DNA of 64,000 nucleotides from Ilumatobacter coccineus YM16-304 (GTDB lineage Bacteria; Actinomycetota; Acidimicrobiia; Acidimicrobiales; Ilumatobacteraceae): NCBI RefSeq assembly GCF_000348785.1, contig NC_020520.1, positions 4,464,001 to 4,528,000 on the forward strand, read 5' to 3'. Numbering within the stretch: position 1 is the first letter of the stretch; every line of letters starts with the position of its first letter. Below the pieces are notes generated by a model. That model was not told the origin of the DNA and did not search any database. It saw only the letters and a list, made by a program, of their open reading frames with translations. A program made the position numbers and the translations under genes. Of the stretch, positions 53,882 to 61,824 are shown one piece after another.

Positions 53882-54985
53882 TCAGGCGTCGCCGGCGACG
53901 AGTTCGAGTTGCGGACGCATCAGGTCGAGCAGGTACGGGACCGACAGCGGCGTCGGCGTGTTCAGGCCGACGATGTCGGGCAGCGTGAAGTCGATGAGCG
54001 CACCGCTCTCGGCCGACGGCAGTTCGGACAGGCCGACGATCGAGTCAGGCTCGGCGCCGTTCAGCAACACGCCGACGAGGTCGGCCTGGAGCAGGCCGAT
54101 TTGCTCGTAGCTGATCTGCACACGGCCGACGGCTCCTTCGTCGATGGCGACGATCTCCGGGTCGAGCTCCATACCGAGTGCGTTGAAGACGCGGCTCGCG
54201 CCGTCGTCGGGGTCGGCGATCACGTAGATCGTGTCACCGGGAACGAGGTTGGCGAAGGTGTAGGTCTTGCCGGCGAGGCCGGGCAGCTCGGCCGCGAGTT
54301 CGGCCACTTGGGCGTCGACCCCGGCGATCACCTCGGCCGCCCGTTCGGGTTCGCCAAGTGCCTCACCGAGCGCGGCCACCTGGTCGGCCCACGGCTCGAC
54401 CTCGAGATCGCTGAGGAAGGCGAGGGTCGGGGCGATGTCGGAGAGCAGGTCGAAGTCGGCCTCCTCGGCGACGGCGAACGTGACGAGAATGAGGTCGGGG
54501 TCGAGTGCCGACACCATCTCGAACGGAATCTGACCGGCGGAATCGATTCGTTCGACACCGTCGAGCAGACCGGTCTGCCACGGGTACGGGTCGGTCTCGC
54601 CGACGGTGCTGGTCAGCATGTAGGCGGCGGGCGTCTCGCCCATGGCGAGCACGGCGTCGGTCCATTGCACGTTGAGCGTCACGATGCGCTCGGGTCGTTC
54701 GGGGATGACCGTCGAACCGAAACGGTGCTCGATCGTGACCGGGTACGCCGCGTCGTTCACCTGGTCGACGGCCGACTCGTCGGCGGCTTCAGACTCGGCC
54801 GACTCGGGAGCCTCGGTCGTGTCGGGACCGTCGGTGGCTTCGGTCGCCGACACGTCGGCGGTGACGCTGGGCGAATCAGCCGAGGTGTCGGCCTGGTCGG
54901 CGCCGTCGCTTCCGCACGAAGCGGCGACGAGCGACAGCAGGACCGGAACGGCCAGACGACGGAGACGGCGTGATGAGTTGAGCAC
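53882..54985 (-). CDS. Iron-siderophore ABC substrate-binding lipoprotein
   Basis: 367 residues. Signal peptide with lipobox LVAASCGS, an acidic Ser/Ala/Thr linker to about 75, then a FepB/FhuD-type domain: VTIEHRFGSTVIPERPERIV, QWTDAVLAMGETPAAYML, LDPDLILVTFAVAEEADFDLL, LGEALGEPERAAEVIAGVDA. It captures ferric siderophores outside the membrane. The matching permease and ATPase are not in the window, so it must use an importer encoded elsewhere. An IdeR-like site may lie upstream. Confidence 0.93.
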   Translation of the reverse strand: MLNSSRRLRRLAVPVLLSLVAASCGSDGADQADTSADSPSVTADVSATEATDGPDTTEAPESAESEAADESAVDQVNDAAYPVTIEHRFGSTVIPERPERIVTLNVQWTDAVLAMGETPAAYMLTSTVGETDPYPWQTGLLDGVERIDSAGQIPFEMVSALDPDLILVTFAVAEEADFDLLSDIAPTLAFLSDLEVEPWADQVAALGEALGEPERAAEVIAGVDAQVAELAAELPGLAGKTYTFANLVPGDTIYVIADPDDGASRVFNALGMELDPEIVAIDEGAVGRVQISYEQIGLLQADLVGVLLNGAEPDSIVGLSELPSAESGALIDFTLPDIVGLNTPTPLSVPYLLDLMRPQLELVAGDA

Positions 54986-55024
54986 GCCGAGAAGCTAGCC
55001 CGCTGTTCGCGCTACTTACAACAT

Positions 55025-55042
55025 CTGATTAACCATGCCTTA
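55025..55042 (-). promoter_or_regulatory. Possible IdeR/DtxR-type iron box
   Basis: On the minus strand, TAAGGCATGGTTAATCAG, about 40 bases before the siderophore-binding gene, matches the IdeR consensus TTAGGTTAGGCTAACCTA at 10 of 18 positions by eye. Iron control would be expected for this gene pair, but the match is weak. Confidence 0.3.
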
Positions 55043-55051
55043 CACACGGTG

Positions 55052-55130
55052 ACCGCTTGTTTCCCTCAGACCGGGACCAAGGGAAACAACCGCTTGTTTC
55101 CCTCAGACCAGGTCCGAAGGAAACAAGCGG
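55052..55130. terminator. Palindromic CTTGTTTCCC element, copies 4 and 5
   Basis: Two head-to-tail copies: about 55052-55089 (CCGCTTGTTTCCCTCAGACC ... AAGGGAAACAA) and 55090-55130 (CCGCTTGTTTCCCTCAGACC ... GAAGGAAACAAGCGG). They sit just beyond the 3' end of the minus-strand flavin oxidoreductase gene and before the siderophore gene's promoter, as expected for a terminator separating the two units. Confidence 0.8.
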
Positions 55131-55136
55131 CTCGCG

Positions 55137-57116
55137 TCACATGGTGCGGGTCACGGCCGCGGCGCTGTGGATGGCGGCTTGGATCGTGTCGGTGCCGTTG
55201 GCGTTGCCGACGAGGTGGACGCCGAACGACGTCGCGTCGCCGGCGTGGTGTGTGGCGTGGTGTGTGGAGAGGTGCGTGGCGAGTTCGTCGTTGAGGTCGT
55301 GATAGGTGACGATGCACACCGTGTCGGCCTCGATGGTCTGCTCGTGGCCCAAGCCGAGTCCGACGGCGACCACCGAGGTCTCGGTGATGCGCGACAGTGC
55401 CATGGTCGGAACGAACGTGACGCCCGCAGCGAAGAGCCGTTCGCGGCTCGCGGCGACGGTCGCGGGCGGGAACGGGATCTTCGCGCCGAGCTGTTCGTGG
55501 CGACCGATGATCGTGACGTCGGCACCGGCGGCGAGCAGTTTGTCGGCGACCGAGATCGCTTCGAAGGTGCCGGTGTCGTCGTACACGACCGCCTTCGTGC
55601 CGACCGTGGCGCGCCCGCCGAAACCGAGGACCTCCCAGCTCGTCGCGACGTGTGGGAGATCGGCGCCCGGCACCGCGATCGACGGCGACGACAGCTGGAA
55701 GCCGGGCGACTTCGGCGTCGACCCGGTGGCGACGATGACCTCGTCGGCACCCGCCGCCACGATCAGGTCGGGGTCGACGGGTGTGCGCAGGTGGACGCGC
55801 ACGCCGAGCCGATCGATCTCGTCGGCCTGCCACCGGGTGATCGCTTCGAGGTCGGAGCGCGGCGGCACCGAGGCGGCCATCCGCACCTGCCCGCCGAGCG
55901 CACCGGTCATCTCGTACAGGTCGACCTCGTGCCCGCGAAGCGCCGCGGTGCGCGCTGCTTCCATTCCGGCGGGGCCACCGCCGACCACGATCACCTTCTT
56001 GATCACGTCGGCCGGTCCCGGTGTCTCGAACGGCACCTTCGTCTCGGCGCCGGCGGCGACGTTGACGACGCACTGGATCTTGCCGGTGGTCATCAACTGC
56101 GCGACGCACCCCATCGACGTGCCGATGCACGGCCGGATCTCGCTCTCGCGACCCTCGCTCGCCTTCACCACCAGATCGGGGTCGGCGATCATCGCCCGCA
56201 CGATCGACACCATGTCGGCCATGCCCGAACCGACGATGTGGTCGGCGTGGTCGAGGGTCATGATCCGACCGGTCACGATCGTCGGCACGTCGACGACCTT
56301 CGTGACGTGCTGGTTGTTGTCGAGTTCGTAGCCGAGCGGGTCGTCGAGCGTCGACAAGAACTTGTGGAACCGCCAGTAGGTCCCCATCGACACGTCGAGG
56401 AAGTCGATGTCTCCTTCGAGTTCGCGAGCGATCGCCTCGGCTTCGACGTGATCGATGCCACCGTCGATGAACTCGTCGCCCGAGATGCGGATGCCCACCG
56501 GGAACCCGTCGCTCACCTCCGACCGGATCGCGGCGAGCACCTCGCGCACGAAGCGGACCCGATTGGCGAGCGATCCGCCATACTCGTCGTCGCGCTGGTT
56601 GGTGGCCGGCGAGATGAACGAACCGAGCAGGTAGCCGTGCGCCGCGTGCAGCTCGATGCCGTCGAGGCCGCCGCGCTCGACGCGCCGGGCTGCTGCCGCG
56701 AAGTCGGCGACGACGTCGGCGATCTCGCCGGTGGTCATCGCTCGGGGTGTCACGCCGACCATCGCGTTGGGGATCGCGCTCGGTCCGACCGGCCGCTTGC
56801 CGGGCACGCGCTGCACCGTGATGCCGCCGTGCCACAGCTGCTGTAAGACCTTGGTGCCGTGCGTGTGCATCCGCTCGGCCAACTGCTCGTACCAGGCCAG
56901 CACGTCGTCGGAATACACGGGGATGCCGGTCGGTGAGTCGGTGTTGACCCCGGCGATCTCGATGATCGCGAGACCGACACCACCCTTCGCTCGGGCCTCG
57001 TGATAGGCGATCAGCCCGTCGCCCGTCGCCCCGGTCGAGTGCGCGGTACGCACGATCCGGTTCGGGATCGTGCACCCGCCGATCGTCAGCGGCTGGAAGA
57101 CGTTGGGGTAACTCAC
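55137..57116 (-). CDS. Old-yellow-enzyme/2,4-dienoyl-CoA reductase-type fusion with altered Fe-S site
   Basis: 659 residues from GTG 57116. FMN TIM barrel (1-325) with LQQLWHGG, GIELHAAHGYLLGSFISPAT, NQRDDEYGGSLANR; a cluster region; then FAD/NAD(P) domains with VIVVGGGPAGMEAARTAALR and VIVATGSTPK. The usual C-x2-C-x3-C-x11-C cluster motif here has Cys330, Thr333, Cys337 and Cys349, so one ligand is lost. Relatives reduce enoyl-CoAs or demethylate amines. The start overlaps the P450 stop as GTGA, so the two enzymes are made together and may act on one steroid- or terpenoid-like substrate. Confidence 0.93.
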   Translation of the reverse strand: MSYPNVFQPLTIGGCTIPNRIVRTAHSTGATGDGLIAYHEARAKGGVGLAIIEIAGVNTDSPTGIPVYSDDVLAWYEQLAERMHTHGTKVLQQLWHGGITVQRVPGKRPVGPSAIPNAMVGVTPRAMTTGEIADVVADFAAAARRVERGGLDGIELHAAHGYLLGSFISPATNQRDDEYGGSLANRVRFVREVLAAIRSEVSDGFPVGIRISGDEFIDGGIDHVEAEAIARELEGDIDFLDVSMGTYWRFHKFLSTLDDPLGYELDNNQHVTKVVDVPTIVTGRIMTLDHADHIVGSGMADMVSIVRAMIADPDLVVKASEGRESEIRPCIGTSMGCVAQLMTTGKIQCVVNVAAGAETKVPFETPGPADVIKKVIVVGGGPAGMEAARTAALRGHEVDLYEMTGALGGQVRMAASVPPRSDLEAITRWQADEIDRLGVRVHLRTPVDPDLIVAAGADEVIVATGSTPKSPGFQLSSPSIAVPGADLPHVATSWEVLGFGGRATVGTKAVVYDDTGTFEAISVADKLLAAGADVTIIGRHEQLGAKIPFPPATVAASRERLFAAGVTFVPTMALSRITETSVVAVGLGLGHEQTIEADTVCIVTYHDLNDELATHLSTHHATHHAGDATSFGVHLVGNANGTDTIQAAIHSAAAVTRTM

Positions 57117-58303
57117 GCCATGTCCCAGGCGACCGGCAGCGTCTCGACGCCGTGGAGTACGGGTGCCGAGATGAAGGTCGGTTCACCGGTGAGGCGGAGG
57201 TTGGGCAGCCGATCGAGGATCGCGTCGAGTGCCACCGACGCCTCGACTCTGCTGAGCGGTGCACCCATGCAGAAGTGGATGCCTTTGCCGAACGCGAAGT
57301 GCTTCTTCAGCGTGTCGAGATCGCGCGTGATGTCGAACCGCTCGGGTTCATCCCACATCTCGGGGTCCATGTTCGCCGAGAAGAACGAACACATCACCTT
57401 CGAGTTCTCCGGGATCGCCACACCGCGCAGTTCGGTCGGTTCGGTGTTGGTGCGGAACAGACCGTGCACCGGGGCGTCGAAGCGAAGACTCTCCTCGACA
57501 CAGTTCGGGATGAGTGACCGGTCGTTGCGCACCAACTCCAACTGATCGGGATGTTGGAGCAGGCGCCAGACCATGTTGCCGATGAGCTGCGTGGTGGTCT
57601 GGCTGCCCGCGATGAACAGGAACCCCATGAAGCCGAGCACGTCGATGTCGGTGAGCACCCGACCATCGACCTCGGCGGTCATCAGGGCGGTGAGCGTGTC
57701 GTCGGGGAGTTCGGCGCCGTCGGCCATCATCTGGCGACGCTCGGCGATCATCCGCAGGAAGTAGGTGGTCTCCTCCTCGCGATCACGGTTGCGCGAGTCG
57801 GGCTTGGCCGACTGGATGTCGGCGTTGCGGGCGACGACCGCGTCGGCGCGTGGACGGATCTCGCGGCAGTAGTCGACGTCGAGACCGAGCAGCCAGGCGA
57901 TGACGATCAGCGGCACGGGCGTGGCCAGCAGTGCCATGAGATCCCCCTCACCGCCGGCCTGCCAGGTGTCCATCTCGGCACCGACGAGCGTGCGGATGTC
58001 GGGCTCCATCGCTTCGAGGGTCTCGGCGTTGAACGCCTGCTGCACGAGCCGCCGGTCGGACGTGTGCTGCGGCGGGTCGACGCTGACGAGCGCACTCCCT
58101 CCGGCGTACGCCAGGCCCGGGCCCTCGGCGCTGCTCCACAACTTGTACTTGCGCAGCATCTGGCTGACGTCGTCGGCGCGTGTGGCCGCCCACCAGTCGT
58201 ACGGCTCGCTGGCGTGCGCGACCGGGCACTCGCCACGCATGCGGGCGTAGGCGCTGTGCGGATCGGCGCGAAACGCGTCCGAAAAGAAGTCGAAGTCGTC
58301 CAT
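57113..58303 (-). CDS. Cytochrome P450
   Basis: 396 residues from ATG 58303, preceded by GGGGGACGAG; GTG 58336 would add 11 residues. I-helix GFLFIAGSQTTTQ, where the usual acid/alcohol pair (A-G-x-D/E-T) reads A-G-S-Q-T with Gln for the acidic residue; K-helix EESLRFDAP; haem loop FAFGKGIHFCMGAPLSR with the Cys ligand. Soluble bacterial class, needs ferredoxin and reductase from elsewhere. Forms an operon with the flavin oxidoreductase, opposite a TetR gene 93 bases away. Confidence 0.95.
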   Translation of the reverse strand: MDDFDFFSDAFRADPHSAYARMRGECPVAHASEPYDWWAATRADDVSQMLRKYKLWSSAEGPGLAYAGGSALVSVDPPQHTSDRRLVQQAFNAETLEAMEPDIRTLVGAEMDTWQAGGEGDLMALLATPVPLIVIAWLLGLDVDYCREIRPRADAVVARNADIQSAKPDSRNRDREEETTYFLRMIAERRQMMADGAELPDDTLTALMTAEVDGRVLTDIDVLGFMGFLFIAGSQTTTQLIGNMVWRLLQHPDQLELVRNDRSLIPNCVEESLRFDAPVHGLFRTNTEPTELRGVAIPENSKVMCSFFSANMDPEMWDEPERFDITRDLDTLKKHFAFGKGIHFCMGAPLSRVEASVALDAILDRLPNLRLTGEPTFISAPVLHGVETLPVAWDMA

Positions 58304-58359
58304 CTCGTCCCCCGAGGAGTTCGTCGTCCGAGCCACCCGTCCCCCGGGAAGCCGACCGT

Positions 58360-58388
58360 TTGCCGAATAAGTGAATGCAGATTAACCT
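58360..58388 (+). promoter_or_regulatory. Probable tetR promoter in P450/tetR divergent region
   Basis: TTGCCG (58360-58365) and TAACCT (58383-58388), spacer 17, end 8 bases before ATG 58397, suggesting a leaderless or near-leaderless transcript. No clean inverted repeat is visible in the gap, so the operator is not located. Confidence 0.4.
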
Positions 58389-58396
58389 TTCGCTCG

Positions 58397-58990
58397 ATGG
58401 CGGCGCAACGTGGACCCACCCAGCGCCGGTCGAGCGCCCGGATCGGTCGACCGGCCAAGGACGACAACGTGGTCGCCACCGGCGAACGACTCATCGCTGC
58501 TGCGGTCGACGAGTTCGTCGAGCGCGGGTTCAGCCGGGCCAGCCTCACCCGGATCGCCGAGCGGGCGGGCATCTCCGGGCCCGCCGTCTACAAGCACTTC
58601 GCCGGCAAGGCCGACCTGCTCATCCACGCCGCGCGCCACAGCCTCGAACAGACCCTCAGCACGATCGCGACCCCATCACGATCGCCGCACGACATCGCCC
58701 GCCGCTGGCTCGCCGACGACTTCGCACCGACACGCCGGCTGCTCCTCGAACTCCACGTCGCCGCCGGGCGCGAAACCGACCTCGCCTCGCTCCTCACCGA
58801 CTGGCACCTCGAACGCACCGCCGTGTGGCAGACCACACGCGCCGACTCCGTCGAGCAGATCAAGGTCTTCTACCTCTTGCTCCTCGGCCTGGCACAGATC
58901 GACTCACTCACCCCACTCGACACGTCGCCCGACGCGATCGCCCAACTCGTCGACCGGATGGTCGACGCGCTGTTCGCCGACACCGTCTGA
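58397..58990 (+). CDS. TetR-family transcriptional regulator
   Basis: 197 residues from ATG 58397. Helix-turn-helix RASLTRIAERAGISGPAVYKHFAGKADLL, then a helical ligand domain (HDIARRWLADDFAPTRRLLLELHVAAG, FYLLLLGLAQIDSL). A basic N-terminal tail (QRRSSARIGRPAK) precedes the DNA-binding domain, as in many TetR proteins. Divergent from the P450/flavin-reductase operon and probably its repressor, and 37 bases upstream of a nitroreductase gene it may also control. Confidence 0.9.
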   Translation: MAAQRGPTQRRSSARIGRPAKDDNVVATGERLIAAAVDEFVERGFSRASLTRIAERAGISGPAVYKHFAGKADLLIHAARHSLEQTLSTIATPSRSPHDIARRWLADDFAPTRRLLLELHVAAGRETDLASLLTDWHLERTAVWQTTRADSVEQIKVFYLLLLGLAQIDSLTPLDTSPDAIAQLVDRMVDALFADTV

Positions 58991-59027
58991 CACGGCCGAT
59001 CGCACACACACGTACTGGAATACGACC

Positions 59028-59660
59028 ATGGATGTCTTCGAAGCAATGAGCACCTGCCGGGCGATGCGCTACCTCGAGCCCGACCCGGTCGACGACGAAC
59101 TGATCGAGCAGATCATCACGGCGGCGACGTGGGCGCCGAGCCCCGGCAACTCGCAGGGTCGCGACTTCGTCGTGGTGAAGGACGCCGACAAGAAGCGTCG
59201 GATCGGCGATGCCATCGAAGCCGTCATGGCCCGTCCGGTCGCCGCGATGGAACGCCCCGATCGCACGCACCGTCTCATGCTCGACGGCACCGCGCACCTG
59301 ATCGAGACCCTGAAGTCGTGTCCGGTGTTGATCCTCGTGTGCGGCAAGGCGGTGTATCCCTATGCGGCGCCTCGCGAGTCGTTCGTGTGGTCGTCGATCT
59401 ACCCCGCCGCGCAGAACCTCATCGTCGCTGCGCGAGCGCTCGGCCTCGGCACGGTGTTCACCACGTTCCAGGGCACGGCCGAACCGACGATCCGCGAGAC
59501 GCTGTCGATTCCCGACGACGTCCACATCGGCTGCGTCATCCCCGTCGGCTGGCCCGGCAAGAAGTTCGGGCCGCTCAAACGAGTGGGCTACGACTCGGTC
59601 GTCCACGTCGACGAGTGGCGAGGCGACCTGCGCACCTACCCGCCGACCTACGACGAGTAG
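59028..59660 (+). CDS. Nitroreductase-family FMN oxidoreductase
   Basis: 210 residues. VFEAMSTCRAMRYLEPDPVDDELIEQIITAATWAPSPGNSQ is the FMN-binding start (residues 2-42, Arg and Ser/Asn contacts), SIYPAAQNLIVAARALGLGTVFTT the core helix, and GCVIPVGWPGKKFGPLKR the C-terminal FMN loop. Such enzymes reduce nitro, quinone or enone groups with NAD(P)H. It follows tetR on the same strand and so may belong to the same response. Confidence 0.93.
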   Translation: MDVFEAMSTCRAMRYLEPDPVDDELIEQIITAATWAPSPGNSQGRDFVVVKDADKKRRIGDAIEAVMARPVAAMERPDRTHRLMLDGTAHLIETLKSCPVLILVCGKAVYPYAAPRESFVWSSIYPAAQNLIVAARALGLGTVFTTFQGTAEPTIRETLSIPDDVHIGCVIPVGWPGKKFGPLKRVGYDSVVHVDEWRGDLRTYPPTYDE

Positions 59661-59826
59661 GTCACCTCGACCGGCCGTCCGGCATCGACGTTGCCCGCGA
59701 CCTCGGCGGCGCGAGTGCGCGGTTCGGTTCAGAATCGACGCCGCCGAGCCGATACATGCGTGTGGCTTTCGATCGTCATCCCCTTCGACGTCGGGTCGCC
59801 GGGCGCGTCGCCGCCGGAGCGGCCGG

Positions 59827-60687
59827 ATGACTCCGGTTGGTCAACGCTCGCGCCGCGCGTTCGCCGCGACGATCGTGACGGCCGTGATCGTCGGTGGCTC
59901 GATCAGCGCGCAGGGCGCCGACGGACCGTCGACGATCGTCGGACTCGCAGGAGGTCAGGCGTTCGAACCAGCCGAGCGGACGACGCCGCCGGAATCCGAC
60001 CCCGACGACGTGGCCTCGTTCTCCGACGACTTCGACGGCACCGGACCGCTGATCGGGTACACCACCACGAATGCCGAGGTCTTGCCGACCGTCGGCCGCG
60101 TCGACGGCCGCTATCGCGCCGAACTCACCGACAACGCCGACGACAAGACGCTGCACTACCACGATGCGCAGGGGCGTCTCGACGCCGTGCCGGCGACCTT
60201 TCCGTTCGTGTACATCGCTCGCAACGTCGGCATCGGCACGCTGGCCGACTCGCAGGTCGCGCCCGACCCACCCGGAGCGGCCTACATCTTCGCCGGCGTG
60301 CAGGTGCACTCGGCCGACCTCGACGCCGCCGACAGCGCCCACGTCGTGGTCGGACACCGAGGCGGCACCCAGTTCACGATCGAAGGCAAGAACACGGTCG
60401 CCGGTCACTCCCGCGTCGATGACATCGGTGCCGGTACGGCTCCCGCCGGCCGCGCCGACATCCGCATCGTCGGCAATGCCGACCGGACCCTGACCGTGTA
60501 TTGGCAGACACCGAACCTCGACGGCGGCGCCGACGACTGGCAGCTCTACCGGGGCACCGGCAACCTGCCCGGGCCCACCGCCGCCTTCGGCCCGACGGTG
60601 TACGTCGGCCTGATCACCTACGCCTTCGGCTCCGCCGGGCTCCCGTTCGTCGGCACGGCCGACAGCGTTCACCTCGACCGCAGCTAG
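59827..60687 (+). CDS. Secreted protein of unknown function
   Basis: 286 residues from ATG 59827. A signal peptide (RRAFAATIVTAVIVGGSISAQG) with an AQG-type cleavage site, then a beta-rich domain of about 220 residues (FSDDFDGTGPLIGYTTT, GRYRAELTDNADDKTLHYHD, ADIRIVGNADRTLTVYWQTP) reminiscent of carbohydrate-binding or concanavalin-like jelly-rolls. No catalytic motif seen. Its stop TAG overlaps the antisense Rieske gene's TAG within GCTAGC. Confidence 0.75.
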   Translation: MTPVGQRSRRAFAATIVTAVIVGGSISAQGADGPSTIVGLAGGQAFEPAERTTPPESDPDDVASFSDDFDGTGPLIGYTTTNAEVLPTVGRVDGRYRAELTDNADDKTLHYHDAQGRLDAVPATFPFVYIARNVGIGTLADSQVAPDPPGAAYIFAGVQVHSADLDAADSAHVVVGHRGGTQFTIEGKNTVAGHSRVDDIGAGTAPAGRADIRIVGNADRTLTVYWQTPNLDGGADDWQLYRGTGNLPGPTAAFGPTVYVGLITYAFGSAGLPFVGTADSVHLDRS

Positions 60688-61715
60688 CGCACCGCCACCG
60701 GCTGGTCCACCTCGGCTCCGGCGGAGAGACCGGACACGGCGGGCGCCGGTCCAGGACGGTCGGAACGGTCGGAACCGTCGGAACCATCGCCGCCGAGCAT
60801 CTCGCGCCAGCGACGGATCCAGAGTTCGGAGCCGGTGTCGGCGGGCATCAATGCCATCCGTTCGAGCGGGCTCGGTGCCGATCCGAGGCCTTCGAAGATG
60901 CTCCGGTCCTGTCGCTGGAAGAGCTTGAAGTCGACGAACATCGCCAGCCATGCCTCGACCACGCGCAGTCCGGGGATGCGCTTGGTGTACGACGGGTGAT
61001 AGTTGGCCGCCACCCAGGTGCGGTCGTCGTCGACGGGGGTCCCGACCGCGACGAACTCGGTCGACCCGATGCGCACGCGCAGTGCACACGGCATCACGAC
61101 CTCGCCGGCGACGGCGATCGATCGACCCGACGACGCGTTGGTGAGCTTCGCGGTCATCGACAGACGTGTGCCGTCGTCGATCAGCTCGACATCGGTCAGT
61201 TCACGTCCGATGCCCGGCGTGTACGCACCGTGGACGAAGGGCACGTGGTGGAAGTCGAGCGCCGATTCCATGAACCGCGAGTAGTGGACGTCCCACACCT
61301 GGTCGTCGCCGACCGTGGCCGTGGGTTCCTCGACGTCGAACCACTCCGGGCCGTCGAGCGGCGAGAGGTCGCCGTGCCACACCCAGATGTAGCCGTGCGC
61401 GTCGACGGTCGGCAGGGTGCGCAGGTTGGCGTCGGCGGGGACGTCGTCGTTCGCTCCCATGGCGGGTCGCGTGGCGACACTGCCATCGGCGGTGTAGCCG
61501 ATGCCGTGATACGGGCACGTCAGGCAGCCGTCGACCACCTTGCCGGCACCGAGGTCGGCGCCGCGATGCGGACACTGGGCCGGGGCGGCGTGGACGCCGT
61601 CGCGAGTGCGCCAGACGACGAGTCGTCGGCCGAGTCGCTCGACGGTGACGGGCCGACGACCGAGCGCACTGCTGCGGTGGATGGCGTACCAGGTGTTGTC
61701 GACGAGATGTTGCAC
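60684..61715 (-). CDS. Rieske oxygenase (VanA-like), third copy
   Basis: 343 residues from GTG 61715. Rieske ligands in PAQCPHRGADLGAG and LTCPYHGIGYT; iron site in FMESALDFHHVPFVHGAY with two His and a later Asp; the C-terminus is a Ser/Gly/Asp-rich tail. Same general class as the gene at 39918 but only distantly alike. It shares its stop region with the convergent secreted-protein gene. Oxidises or demethylates an unknown substrate; no reductase nearby. Confidence 0.9.
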   Translation of the reverse strand: MQHLVDNTWYAIHRSSALGRRPVTVERLGRRLVVWRTRDGVHAAPAQCPHRGADLGAGKVVDGCLTCPYHGIGYTADGSVATRPAMGANDDVPADANLRTLPTVDAHGYIWVWHGDLSPLDGPEWFDVEEPTATVGDDQVWDVHYSRFMESALDFHHVPFVHGAYTPGIGRELTDVELIDDGTRLSMTAKLTNASSGRSIAVAGEVVMPCALRVRIGSTEFVAVGTPVDDDRTWVAANYHPSYTKRIPGLRVVEAWLAMFVDFKLFQRQDRSIFEGLGSAPSPLERMALMPADTGSELWIRRWREMLGGDGSDGSDRSDRPGPAPAVSGLSAGAEVDQPVAVR

Positions 61716-61800
61716 GGGAGAGCTCCGATCGGGTTGCGTGTCGGGTTGACGACGCTCATGATTCCGATCGTTCGGGTGAGCACGCCTCGCCCGAACGCAC

Positions 61801-61818
61801 CGCTCACCCGGGTGAGCG
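61801..61818. promoter_or_regulatory. Perfect 18-base palindrome CGCTCACCCGGGTGAGCG
   Basis: Lies just 7 bases past the LuxR-type regulator's stop and about 85 bases before the Rieske start, with further GGGTGAGC half-sites at 61774-61781. It could be the luxR terminator hairpin (no T-tract) or an operator for the Rieske gene. Confidence 0.55.
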
Positions 61819-61824
61819 CTCGCG

